From contig NZ_FPAG01000003.1 of the NCBI RefSeq assembly GCF_900116365.1, forward strand, positions 62,001 to 126,000: a stretch of DNA of 64,000 nucleotides, written 5' to 3'. The DNA comes from Zhouia amylolytica. GTDB taxonomy: Bacteria > Bacteroidota > Bacteroidia > Flavobacteriales > Flavobacteriaceae. Shown piece by piece: positions 8,631 through 16,822 of the stretch (position 1 is the stretch's first letter; each line of letters starts with the position of its first letter). The translations under genes were made by a program, and so were the position numbers. Under the pieces are notes generated by a model. The model was not told where the DNA came from, ran no database searches, and was given only the letters and a program-made list of their open reading frames with translations.

Positions 8631-9377
8631 ATGAAGAGACTTTTCGTAATTTGTTTACTATTATTGATTTCATGTAATAATGAAAATGCTTCTGATTGTT
8701 TTCAAACAGCAGGTACGCTGGTAAAAGAAATTAGAGAAGTTCCTGTTTTTGATAAAATATTGGTTCTGGAGGGAGTGACTCTTGTGATTAAAATGGGAGA
8801 TGAACATAAAGTTGAGGTCGAATCTGGCAAGAACCTGATCAATGATATTAATGTTCATGTTGACGAGGGTAAATTGATACTGGCAGATCATAACTCGTGC
8901 AATTATGTAAGAGATTATGATAAAACGAAAATTTATGTGACCGTACCGGATCTAAAAGAAATCAGAAATGCAAGCCAGTTCACCGTTTATTCTGATGGAG
9001 TATGGGAGTTCTCAAATTTATTGTTGATATCAGAGCAGTACAGTACAGGAAATTATCAATCTGTTGGTGATTTTGATATCGATATTAATATGGAAACACT
9101 CAGATTAAATTTTTCCAATCTTTCCAACTGTTATGCAAGAGGTCATGTTCAGAATCTCGAATTGAGATACACGGCAGGAAACGGCAGATTTGAGGGGGCT
9201 GAGCTTATTGCAGAAAATGTTTCTGTTTACCATAGAGGAACGAACGATGTGCTTGTTAATCCTGTCCAAAGTTTAAAAGGACAAATCATCAGTTATGGCG
9301 ATGTCAGGTCTTTTAATAAACCTCCGATTGTCGAAGTAGAGGAAGTTTTTAAAGGACGACTTATTTTCGAAGATTAG
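8631..9377 (+). CDS. Lipoprotein with head GIN domain (DUF2807-like)
   Basis: This 248-residue protein has a lipoprotein signal peptide with the lipidated cysteine at residue 15 (LLLISC). The body is repetitive beta-structure: an EVPVFDKI opening strand, a VKVEVESG-like strand, and KIYVTVPDLKEIRNAS, which is the pattern of the putative autotransporter-adhesin head GIN domain (DUF2807), a right-handed beta-helix. Such proteins are common and poorly understood in Bacteroidota. It lies 12 bases behind the deacylase gene and probably shares its transcript. No catalytic residues are evident, and the function is unknown. Confidence 0.8.
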   Translation: MKRLFVICLLLLISCNNENASDCFQTAGTLVKEIREVPVFDKILVLEGVTLVIKMGDEHKVEVESGKNLINDINVHVDEGKLILADHNSCNYVRDYDKTKIYVTVPDLKEIRNASQFTVYSDGVWEFSNLLLISEQYSTGNYQSVGDFDIDINMETLRLNFSNLSNCYARGHVQNLELRYTAGNGRFEGAELIAENVSVYHRGTNDVLVNPVQSLKGQIISYGDVRSFNKPPIVEVEEVFKGRLIFED

Positions 9378-9536
9378 ACCAGGAATCGATTGGCGATAAA
9401 ATATCAGCTTCAAATTCAAGGTGAAGGGGTCAGGGTTTTTTATATACTTCAAGCTGATTTTGAAGGAAGCCATCCCAAGGGCTGTTTTTAATGGAGGCAA
9501 AGACTAATGTTAAATACTCTAGGCCCGGTGCAAAGG

Positions 9537-9580
9537 CATAGATAAGCCATAGATAAAGCATAGATAAGGCATGGTTAAAG
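9537..9580. repeat. Four tandem 11-bp repeats, consensus CATAGATAARG, in a convergent intergenic gap
   Basis: Units are CATAGATAAGC (9537-9547), CATAGATAAAG (9548-9558), CATAGATAAGG (9559-9569) and CATGGTTAAAG (9570-9580), with an exact 11-bp period. They lie in the 359-base gap 9378-9736 between two genes that end toward each other. The gap holds no ORF. It also has weak inverted repeats at 9403-9410/9451-9458 and 9663-9669/9702-9708. A related array in opposite orientation occurs at 53408-53462. Confidence 0.85.
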
Positions 9581-9736
9581 TATATTCAGAACCTATTTGA
9601 TAGTATGTGGTAGTTGAAAACTCTAAATCCGGATTGATTGAAAACGATATTCAGCCCGATCAGTAGAATAAGTACTTGTAATCAATTCCCTGATCAAAAT
9701 AATTCTACCAGAAATTACTTTTAAAACTATCGAAGA

Positions 9737-10123
9737 TTATACTCCAATGATTTGTTCCCTCAATGAATAGATGATGGCTAAAACATCCTTTTTAGTCGGT
9801 TCATCAATGTTGTGTTTTTCAAGAGCACCCATAATATCATCCATTACGGCTAAATATTCACCTTTGCTAATATTCATACCTTTATGAGCTTTTAACATAT
9901 CCATGCCCTTGTAATCAATATTTCCACCAGCACCTGCGGCAAAAAAATCGATTAAGTGTTGACGGACTTGTTTAAAGTGATTGGGATCTTCAAGTAGTGG
10001 CGTAAACCTTGATTTTACAGTTGGATTCGTCATGTGCGCATCAACAGCGTCATCAACGATAGCTTCAATGCCTTTGAGTTCTCCTAAACGATGATAAAGA
10101 GAGTTTTTGTTTGCTGATTCCAT
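9737..10123 (-). CDS. Group 1 truncated haemoglobin
   Basis: This 128-residue haem protein has the truncated globin 2-over-2 fold signature: YHRLGELKGIEAIVDD at the N-terminus, a PHE-like FTPLL turn, and KAHKGMNIS, in which the histidine is the predicted proximal (F8) haem ligand. Length is typical for group 1 (about 120-130). Proposed roles in this family are oxygen or nitric oxide binding and NO detoxification; none is shown by the sequence itself. It lies 120 bases downstream of gldA on the same strand. A -7-like TACCTTTC with weak support precedes it, so it may have its own promoter. Confidence 0.92.
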   Translation of the reverse strand: MESANKNSLYHRLGELKGIEAIVDDAVDAHMTNPTVKSRFTPLLEDPNHFKQVRQHLIDFFAAGAGGNIDYKGMDMLKAHKGMNISKGEYLAVMDDIMGALEKHNIDEPTKKDVLAIIYSLREQIIGV

Positions 10124-10243
10124 AAGATTGATTGGTTTTTAAGGTTATAATGGAAACACAGCATAAACCCTGGCTAAGTATGAAAGGTAGTATTCTAATT
10201 TCTACTCCTAAAAATACAAAAAATAAGATTATACTCTTTATTT

Positions 10244-11137
10244 TTAAGAGGTTAGTTCTTTGAATAACGTTTCCAAGCTTCTGTGTTTATGGTTTAATTG
10301 AAGGGTTTTTAAACCATTATCATGCGCAAAATCAAATACTACAGAACGCATGTCTCGATCTGATTTGAAATGAAGCTCATACGAAAAGCCGGCAATGTTA
10401 TGAACATGTGTAATATTAGGTAATTCTTTGAGTAAAACTTCCTCCACCCGGTAATCAAACTCAACAAATATAATTTGTTGCTTGTCGTCATTTAACTGGG
10501 CTAGATTTTTATCTGCAACGATCTGTCCTTTATTAATAACGATTACCCGATCACATATCGCCTCCACCTCTTGCATGATATGTGTAGAGAGTAAAACAGT
10601 TTTATCCTTTCCTGCACTTTTTATGAGTTCGCGAATTTCAACCAGTTGATTAGGGTCAAGTCCGGTAGTCGGTTCATCCAATATTAAAACTTCGGGGTTG
10701 TGCAACATGGCTGTAGCTAATCCCACTCTTTGTCGATACCCCTTAGAAAGCTGATCTATTTTTTTATGCGCTTCAGGAGTTAATCCGGTTAGAGAAATGA
10801 TCTCATCAATACGATCTTTATTAACCTTGTAAATATCCGCATTGAAAGCAAGATATTCTTTAACATACATATCGAGATAAAGAGGATTGTGCTCAGGTAG
10901 ATACCCTATACTTTTTTGAACCTTCTTTGTATCCTTATTAATATCGTATCCGTTTATTGAAGCTTCACCTTTGCTTGGTTTTAAGTAGGTGGTAAGGATC
11001 TTCATCATTGTTGACTTTCCAGCACCATTCGGACCTAGAAATCCAACGATCTCTCCTTTGTTGATGGTAAAGGAAACCTCATTAAGCGCTTTTTGCTCTC
11101 CGTACGTTTTGGTAATATTAGATACAACTATTGACAT
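10244..11137 (-). CDS. gldA: Gliding motility ABC transporter ATP-binding protein GldA
   Basis: This 297-residue ABC ATPase has Walker A GPNGAGKST at residues 35-43, a signature region LSKGYRQR near residue 134, Walker B LILDEPTTGLD near 155 and the switch histidine in LLSTHIMQE. Length and the C-terminal extension ending in SLETLFKELT fit GldA of Flavobacterium, which works with the membrane proteins GldF and GldG in gliding motility. gldF and gldG are not in this window, as in other flavobacteria where gldA stands apart. A more general antibiotic/Na+ exporter ATPase is the alternative. Other gliding genes, gldB and gldC, occur 22 kb away. Confidence 0.87.
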   Translation of the reverse strand: MSIVVSNITKTYGEQKALNEVSFTINKGEIVGFLGPNGAGKSTMMKILTTYLKPSKGEASINGYDINKDTKKVQKSIGYLPEHNPLYLDMYVKEYLAFNADIYKVNKDRIDEIISLTGLTPEAHKKIDQLSKGYRQRVGLATAMLHNPEVLILDEPTTGLDPNQLVEIRELIKSAGKDKTVLLSTHIMQEVEAICDRVIVINKGQIVADKNLAQLNDDKQQIIFVEFDYRVEEVLLKELPNITHVHNIAGFSYELHFKSDRDMRSVVFDFAHDNGLKTLQLNHKHRSLETLFKELTS

Positions 11138-11151
11138 AATTTTGTTTTGCT

Positions 11152-11182
11152 CAAAAATAATAAAATAGACCAGTTCAATAAA
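11152..11182 (-). promoter_or_regulatory. Probable gldA promoter
   Basis: On the minus strand TATTTTTG (complement of 11152-11159) is a perfect -7 box, and TTTA (complement of 11179-11182) lies 19 bases upstream as a near-consensus -33 box. The gldA start at 11137 follows 14 bases after the -7 box. Confidence 0.6.
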
Positions 11183-11198
11183 CGAAGTCTTTTATTCT

Positions 11199-12389
11199 TT
11201 AGTCTTTTATTCGAAGCAATTCTTTGGCTAATGATATCATTTTTTCTTCACCAGTATGTTTATTTGGTTCGTCAGAAAGCTTTACCGTTGGAATCCATTC
11301 GTTATCATTAGTAAGCACATCAGTAAGTTTAATGACAATATTCATAGGCTTCAGTCCGACATCATTGGTAAGGTTGGTTCCTATACCAAAAGAGATGCCT
11401 ATTTTACCTTTGCATGAATGAGTAATGGATTCGACCTTTTCAGGATTTAAACTATCCGAAAAGATGATGTATTTGTACATAGGGTTGATACCATGTTTTT
11501 TGTAGTGAGCGATTGTTTTTTCTGCAAATTCGACAGGATCTCCACTATCGTGACGGACTCCATCAAACAGTTTGGCGAATTTTGTATCGAACTGTTTAAA
11601 GAAAACATCCGTAGTATAAGTGTCAGACAAAGCAACCCCCAAATCACCTCTGTAAACATCTACCCAATGTTCTAAGGAAAGTGCATTGGCCATTTTAAAT
11701 CCATATTCTGCCGCATGAAACATAAACCATTCATGGGCATGCGTTCCGATTGGTTTTACCTTATAGAGCATAGCCATATGAACATTACTGCTACCTATAA
11801 AGCTCTTTCCTTTATAAGTAGATAACGTATGCATCACTTCGCGATGGGTCCGGTATGAGTGTCTCCTACGTGTTCCGAATTCAGCAAAAGTAACCCCTAA
11901 CTCATTATAGAGCCTGATTTTCTCTAGCGTATTACTGATAACTCTTTCTTTCGGCCATCGTTCTTGCTCTGTTAGCTCATAATATAATTCACAGATTAAA
12001 GAAAGTAATGGCACTTCCCATAAAATAGTTCGATACCAATACCCGGAAACATAAACTTCAAGATCTTCACCTGTTTGTTTAATAGTCACTTCCGAGGGAT
12101 CGAATCGATATCCTTCGAGAAAATCTATATATGCAGGGTTAAAGTAATGACATGTGTCTGTTAGAAATAACTTTTCATCTCTGGTTAGTTGTAATTTAGC
12201 CATGTTGTTCACAGCACTCCTCAAGGCATGACCAAATCCTTTTGGAAATTTATGTTCTCCGCGATTTATGAATTTATATTTGGCCTTTACCTCAGGAAAA
12301 AGTTTCACAACCGCACATTGCATTGTAAACTTGTAGAAGTCGTTATCTAATATAGAGTTGAAAATAGCGTAATTATTTTCATCAATCAT
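11199..12389 (-). CDS. pncB: Nicotinate phosphoribosyltransferase
   Basis: This 396-residue protein matches PncB over its full length: LDNDFYKFTMQ near the N-terminus, EFGTRRRHS, which lines the phosphoribosyl site, GSSNVHMA, and RHDSGDP. It converts nicotinate, PRPP and ATP to nicotinate mononucleotide in NAD salvage. Its length equals E. coli PncB (400). It is transcribed away from the aromatic operon and toward gldA, with 61 bases between pncB and gldA. nadE, the last NAD step, is found at 32.7 kb. The start ATG at 12389 agrees with the usual N-terminus. Confidence 0.96.
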   Translation of the reverse strand: MIDENNYAIFNSILDNDFYKFTMQCAVVKLFPEVKAKYKFINRGEHKFPKGFGHALRSAVNNMAKLQLTRDEKLFLTDTCHYFNPAYIDFLEGYRFDPSEVTIKQTGEDLEVYVSGYWYRTILWEVPLLSLICELYYELTEQERWPKERVISNTLEKIRLYNELGVTFAEFGTRRRHSYRTHREVMHTLSTYKGKSFIGSSNVHMAMLYKVKPIGTHAHEWFMFHAAEYGFKMANALSLEHWVDVYRGDLGVALSDTYTTDVFFKQFDTKFAKLFDGVRHDSGDPVEFAEKTIAHYKKHGINPMYKYIIFSDSLNPEKVESITHSCKGKIGISFGIGTNLTNDVGLKPMNIVIKLTDVLTNDNEWIPTVKLSDEPNKHTGEEKMISLAKELLRIKD

Positions 12390-12646
12390 AATAGTAAGTC
12401 TTGTAATTTTTCTGAAAGGTAATTGATTAATATTATAAATGGAAGAGGTTTATTAAATAAGTGCCAGCCTGGTCTTGGTAGTATGGTCCCGCAAAATATT
12501 CATTTTAAAATTCATGAATATCTGTGATATTTTATTCGAATTTCAAAAAAAAAGTAAGGAAAATATGTTTTTTTCAAAAAAATAAAGGTTAGAGGTTTTA
12601 TATTTCAAATTAATATTTACATTAGCATCAGATTTAAGACAAACAA

Positions 12647-12724
12647 ATGATTACAACGACTTATAACTGGAACTTTTTTTATTTCTTCTTTTATTTCTTT
12701 AAGAGAGGAACGGGACTGTTATAG
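12647..12724 (+). CDS. Aromatic amino acid leader peptide (25 residues) of the pheA operon
   Basis: The ORF reads M I T T T Y N W N F F Y F F F Y F F K R G T G L L and then TAG. Of 25 residues seven are Phe, three Tyr and one Trp, and ten of them fall in the window of codons 8-18. It is followed 26 bases later by an intrinsic terminator and then by pheA. Segments within and after the ORF form four mutually exclusive stems typical of attenuation. It is therefore read as a sensor of charged aromatic tRNAs rather than a functional peptide. A -7-like TATATTTC at 12599-12606 lies 41 bases upstream, but I see no clear -33 box. The rest of the 402-base gap 12390-12791 holds no further gene. Confidence 0.9.
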   Translation: MITTTYNWNFFYFFFYFFKRGTGLL

Positions 12725-12750
12725 GTATAAGTGAAAACAATATAATATAA

Positions 12751-12778
12751 AGTCCCGAGCAATCGGGACTTTTTTTTT
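12751..12778 (+). terminator. Attenuator terminator before pheA
   Basis: AGTCCCGA (12751-12758), loop GCAA, and TCGGGACT (12763-12770) form an eight-bp stem followed by an uninterrupted T-run to 12778. The 5' arm can instead pair with the distal leader region 12711-12723, which would prevent termination. pheA starts 14 bases further. Confidence 0.95.
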
Positions 12779-12791
12779 ACAGAAAATTTAA

Positions 12792-13619
12792 ATGAATAAT
12801 AAGGTAGCAATACAAGGGATTAAGGGTTCTTTTCACCATTTGGTGGCACAAGAGTATTTTCATGAAGATATTGAAGTTCATGAATGTCTCTCGTTTGATA
12901 AATTGGTAGAAAGCCTTTTAGATAAGACTTGTAATATGGCTGTTATGGCTATTGAAAACTCTATAGCGGGTTCCATCATTCCCAACTATGCACTCATCGA
13001 TGCGAATCAATTGCATGTAATAGGAGAATATTATATCAATATTCATCAAAACCTGATGGCATTGAATGGTCAGAGGATTGAAGATATTACAGAGGTTTAT
13101 TCACATCCCATGGCATTGTTGCAAACGAAAGAATTTTTTAAACAATATCCTCATATTAAATTAATTGAGGATGCTGATACTGCCGAGGTTGCCCAACGCA
13201 TTCACGAAAATCAATTAAAAGGTGTTGGTGCGGTAGCCAGCTATGCAGCCGCTAAGCTATATGACTTAAATATATTAGGATCAGAAATACAAACGATCAA
13301 GAATAATGCTACGCGCTTTGTAATAGTGCAAACAAAGAATTCGGCTATTCCCGAGGAAGATATAAATAAGGCCTCTTTAAAATTCGAACTGGATCACAAA
13401 AGAGGAAGTTTGGCTACCATATTAAATGTGATGAGTGATTGTAGAATGAATTTAACGAAGATACAATCCCTACCAATTATCGAAACTCCTTGGAAGTACT
13501 CATTTTTTGTAGATGTTACTTTCGATAAATATTCAGATTTTGTAAAAGCAAAGTCTGTTTTAGAAATAATGGCGGAGCATTTTAAGGTGCTTGGCGAATA
13601 TAAAAATGCTAGAATATGA
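12792..13619 (+). CDS. pheA: Prephenate dehydratase
   Basis: This 275-residue protein is a monofunctional prephenate dehydratase. The catalytic NATRF motif lies at residues 172-176 with Thr174, preceded by the AIENSIAGSI block and SHPMAL. The C-terminal third (from about residue 195) is an ACT regulatory domain (RGSLATIL, then LTKIQSLPI), which binds phenylalanine in this family. It converts prephenate to phenylpyruvate. No chorismate mutase domain is attached; that activity sits in the fourth gene of the operon. Start and stop overlap the next gene as ATGA. Expression is predicted to be set by the leader-peptide attenuator just upstream. Confidence 0.96.
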   Translation: MNNKVAIQGIKGSFHHLVAQEYFHEDIEVHECLSFDKLVESLLDKTCNMAVMAIENSIAGSIIPNYALIDANQLHVIGEYYINIHQNLMALNGQRIEDITEVYSHPMALLQTKEFFKQYPHIKLIEDADTAEVAQRIHENQLKGVGAVASYAAAKLYDLNILGSEIQTIKNNATRFVIVQTKNSAIPEEDINKASLKFELDHKRGSLATILNVMSDCRMNLTKIQSLPIIETPWKYSFFVDVTFDKYSDFVKAKSVLEIMAEHFKVLGEYKNARI

Positions 13620-14761
13620 TTCAGAGTGCAAAAAGACTAGAAACCGTTCAGGAGTACTATTTCTCAAAAAAATTACGAGAAGTAAATGGTCTAATAGCTG
13701 AAGGTAAACCAATTATTAACATGGGAATTGGAAGTCCTGACATGGCTCCTGCTAAAGAGGTTTTAGAGGCCTTGACCACCTCATTGACCGATCCCAAAGC
13801 GCATCAATATCAAAGCTATGTTGGATTACCTGAATTACGCAAGGCAATAGCTGATTTTTATAAGAGGCATTTTAAAGTTGATGTTGAATATAATACTGAA
13901 ATTTTGCCCTTATTGGGATCAAAAGAAGGTATTATGCATATTAGCATGGCCTTCTTGAATGAAGGAGATGAAGTGCTGATTCCTAATCCCGGATATCCGA
14001 CGTACACTTCAGTTACGAAATTGGTGGGTGGAGTGCCAAATTATTACGATCTTAGAGAGGAAAATGATTGGCTTCCGGATATAGAAGCTTTAGAAGCTCA
14101 AGATTTATCTAAGGTGAAGTTAATGTGGTTAAATTATCCACATATGCCAACCGGTGCCAAGGGTAATTTAGAAATGTTTAAAGAATTAGTGGCTTTTGCT
14201 AAACGCAATGATATTCTTTTGGTAAATGACAATCCCTATAGTTTTGTACTTAATGCCGATCAAATCAGTATTTTAAATATTGAAGGAGCTAAAGAGGTTG
14301 CTCTTGAATTGAATTCATTAAGTAAGACCTTTAATATGGCAGGATGGAGAATTGGTTTTGTTTTAGGTAGCCAAGAACATATTCAAGCCGTGATCAAGGT
14401 AAAAAGTAATATGGATAGTGGTATGTTTTATAGTTTACAAAAAGGAGCTGTTAAAGCATTAGAGCTATCAAATGGTTGGTATGATAGAATTAACGAACAA
14501 TACCAGAAAAGAAGAGAGCTCATCTATGAATTAGCCGATAGGCTGGATTGCGAGTATGACAGAAATGCTGTAGGAATGTTTGTGTGGGCAAAGGTTCCGG
14601 ATCATGTTGAATCAGTAGAGGCTTTTATAGATGAAGTGCTATACAATCAAAGTATATTTATCACTCCCGGTAGCATTTTTGGTAGCAATGGAGATCGATT
14701 TATTCGTTTTTCTTTATGCGTGCCTGAGGATAAAATAAAAGAGGCAATCAATAGGTTTTAG
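13616..14761 (+). CDS. Aromatic aminotransferase, PLP fold type I (class I/II)
   Basis: This 381-residue aminotransferase has the PLP-lysine motif SLSKTFNMAGWR with Lys237, the NPGYPTY substrate-side block, and a C-terminal RFSLC with the carboxylate-binding arginine. It sits between pheA and tyrA with an ATGA overlap at its start, so the likely reaction is the final transamination of phenylpyruvate and hydroxyphenylpyruvate to Phe and Tyr. In other organisms similar sequences are annotated as LL-diaminopimelate or aspartate aminotransferases; the operon favours the aromatic role, which is inference. Confidence 0.88.
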   Translation: MIQSAKRLETVQEYYFSKKLREVNGLIAEGKPIINMGIGSPDMAPAKEVLEALTTSLTDPKAHQYQSYVGLPELRKAIADFYKRHFKVDVEYNTEILPLLGSKEGIMHISMAFLNEGDEVLIPNPGYPTYTSVTKLVGGVPNYYDLREENDWLPDIEALEAQDLSKVKLMWLNYPHMPTGAKGNLEMFKELVAFAKRNDILLVNDNPYSFVLNADQISILNIEGAKEVALELNSLSKTFNMAGWRIGFVLGSQEHIQAVIKVKSNMDSGMFYSLQKGAVKALELSNGWYDRINEQYQKRRELIYELADRLDCEYDRNAVGMFVWAKVPDHVESVEAFIDEVLYNQSIFITPGSIFGSNGDRFIRFSLCVPEDKIKEAINRF

Positions 14762-14785
14762 TTTTAAAACCAAAAAAGAATAAAA

Positions 14786-15646
14786 ATGAATGTATTTATA
14801 ATAGGCTTGGGACTCATAGGCGGATCAATGGCAATTGATATTAAAAAGACCAATCCATCGGTTAAGATGTTTGGGGTTGATGCTGATAAAAGCCATGTGG
14901 AACAAGCTTTAGACCTTGGCATTATTGATGAGGGCGCTGAAATGATTGACCTGACAGCGGCCGACGTGGTAATTGTTTCCATACCGGTAAATGCTGCTAT
15001 TAAGGTTGTGCCTGAGGTTTTGGACATCGTAAATGATGAAACCTTGGTTTTTGATGTAGGTTCTACTAAGTCGTTAATTTGTAGTGAGGTGGCAAGTCAT
15101 CCTAAGAGAAGAAATTTTTTAGCCACGCATCCAATTGCAGGTACCGAATTTTCAGGACCAACAGCAGCAATAGCAGATTTGTTTAAGGGTAAAACGAATA
15201 TTGTTTGTGAGGTTGAAAAAACCGCTTTTAAGTTGCAAGAACGAGCCATGAAGATTTTTTACGAATTAGGAATGAGGATTCGCTACATGGAACCAAAAGC
15301 ACACGATAAACATATAGCGTATGTTTCTCACTTATCGCATATTAGTTCTTTTATGCTAGGAAAGACAGTAATAGAAAAAGAAAAGAACGAACGTGATATT
15401 TTTGACATGGCTGGGAGTGGATTTGAAAGTACGGTAAGGTTAGCCAAAAGTTCACCAGCTATGTGGACTCCTATTTTTGAACACAATAAGGAGAACGTCA
15501 TTGAAACCCTGGAAGAATATATTAATAACCTTCAGAGGTTTAAAGAATTAATGGAGCAAGATAATTTTTCTTCAATTTATGAAGAGATGCAGAATACCAA
15601 TAGAATTAAAGAAATATTAGCAGGAATATCAATCAAGACAAATTAA
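14786..15646 (+). CDS. tyrA: Prephenate dehydrogenase
   Basis: This 286-residue protein opens with the NAD-binding GLGLIGGS at residues 7-14 and has the family blocks THPIAGTEFSGP and HDKHIAYVSHLSH, the latter with catalytic histidine. It oxidatively decarboxylates prephenate to 4-hydroxyphenylpyruvate for tyrosine. There is no fused mutase or ACT domain, unlike enterobacterial TyrA or many Firmicutes. Third gene of the attenuated operon; 24 bases separate it from the aminotransferase and 17 from the next gene. Confidence 0.95.
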   Translation: MNVFIIGLGLIGGSMAIDIKKTNPSVKMFGVDADKSHVEQALDLGIIDEGAEMIDLTAADVVIVSIPVNAAIKVVPEVLDIVNDETLVFDVGSTKSLICSEVASHPKRRNFLATHPIAGTEFSGPTAAIADLFKGKTNIVCEVEKTAFKLQERAMKIFYELGMRIRYMEPKAHDKHIAYVSHLSHISSFMLGKTVIEKEKNERDIFDMAGSGFESTVRLAKSSPAMWTPIFEHNKENVIETLEEYINNLQRFKELMEQDNFSSIYEEMQNTNRIKEILAGISIKTN

Positions 15647-15663
15647 ATTAGAAAATTTAAAAA

Positions 15664-16746
15664 ATGGAAAATTCAAAGGAGTTAAGAACGTGGTTAGATG
15701 ATCTCGGATTAGATCACCCACTGGTAATTGCAGGGCCATGTAGCGCAGAAACAGAAGAACAGGTGTTGAAAATAGCACATCAATTAAAAGATACTGATGT
15801 GAATTATTTTAGAGCAGGTATTTGGAAGCCGCGCACACGTCCTGGAAATTTTGAAGGAGTAGGAGCTCTCGGACTTAACTGGTTGAAGAAAGTAAAAGAA
15901 GAAACTGGAATGAAAACTGCTACAGAGGTAGCAAATGCAAATCACGTTGAACTTGCTTTAGAAGCAGATGTTGATCTTTTATGGATCGGTGCAAGATCTA
16001 CAGTGAGTCCTTTTATTGTTCAGGAAATAGCGGATGCTTTACAAGGAACAGATAAAGTGGTCTTGGTAAAGAATCCAGTGAATCCAGATCTTTCATTGTG
16101 GTTAGGAGGGATCGAACGTCTTTATAAAAGTGATATTAAAAAATTAGGAGTAATTCACAGAGGGTTCTCTACTTATGAAAAAACAAAGTACAGAAATATT
16201 CCGGAATGGCAATTAGCTATTGAATTACAAAATAAATTCCCAGACCTCCCACTTATTTGCGACCCTTCACATATTAGTGGTAAGAGAGATTTGATCTTTG
16301 ATGTTTCTCAGACTGCATTAGATTTAAATTATGACGGCCTGATGATTGAGACTCATTTCGACCCGGATAATGCATGGAGTGATGCTGCTCAACAGGTTAC
16401 TCCTGAAAGCCTGGTGCAGATTATGAAAGATCTAAAGATTAGAAAAGAAACTGATGCAGAGGCTGAATATAATAACAAGTTGAATCAACTGCGTGCACAA
16501 ATTGATGTTATTGATAATTCTATTATAGATACCTTAGGTAAGCGAATGAAGGTAGCAGATGAGATTGGTGCATTGAAGAAACAAAAGAATGTTGCTGTAC
16601 TTCAGTCTAAACGTTGGAATGAAATTCTTGGCAATATGATTTTAGAAGGTGAACAAAGAGGATTAAGTGAAGAATTCGTCTTAAAAATGTTTAAGGCTAT
16701 TCACCAGGAATCGATCAACCATCAGGAAAAGATTTTGAAATCTTAA
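15664..16746 (+). CDS. Bifunctional DAHP synthase (type I beta) - chorismate mutase
   Basis: This 360-residue fusion has two parts. Residues 1 to about 260 form a KDO8P-synthase-like DAHP synthase (AGPCSAET, the phosphate/PEP-binding KPRTRPGNF, CDPSHISG metal site). Residues about 275-360 form an AroQ-type all-helical chorismate mutase (LRAQIDVID, then KRMKVADEIG and KKQKNVAV). It feeds the first step of the shikimate pathway and also makes prephenate, so one polypeptide controls entry and branch point. In related fusions the mutase domain confers feedback by prephenate. It is the last gene of the operon and is followed by an intrinsic terminator. Confidence 0.95.
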   Translation: MENSKELRTWLDDLGLDHPLVIAGPCSAETEEQVLKIAHQLKDTDVNYFRAGIWKPRTRPGNFEGVGALGLNWLKKVKEETGMKTATEVANANHVELALEADVDLLWIGARSTVSPFIVQEIADALQGTDKVVLVKNPVNPDLSLWLGGIERLYKSDIKKLGVIHRGFSTYEKTKYRNIPEWQLAIELQNKFPDLPLICDPSHISGKRDLIFDVSQTALDLNYDGLMIETHFDPDNAWSDAAQQVTPESLVQIMKDLKIRKETDAEAEYNNKLNQLRAQIDVIDNSIIDTLGKRMKVADEIGALKKQKNVAVLQSKRWNEILGNMILEGEQRGLSEEFVLKMFKAIHQESINHQEKILKS

Positions 16747-16753
16747 ATAAAAG

Positions 16754-16777
16754 AAAGCCCTGAAAAGGGCTTTTTTT
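16754..16777 (+). terminator. Terminator of the aromatic operon
   Basis: AAAGCCCT (16754-16761), loop GAAA and AGGGCTTT (16766-16773) form a perfect stem followed by Ts to 16777, just eight bases after the stop codon of the DAHP synthase-mutase gene. Confidence 0.93.
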
Positions 16778-16822
16778 ATTTTATTGGCGGAGATTTACTT
16801 ATTTTGCCATAAAATAGTTTTA

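Noticed and set aside
16784-16822. TTG start extending rsgA upstream
   Set aside because: The extension begins seven bases after a terminator and covers promoter-like sequence; the ATG at 16823 gives the conserved N-terminus.
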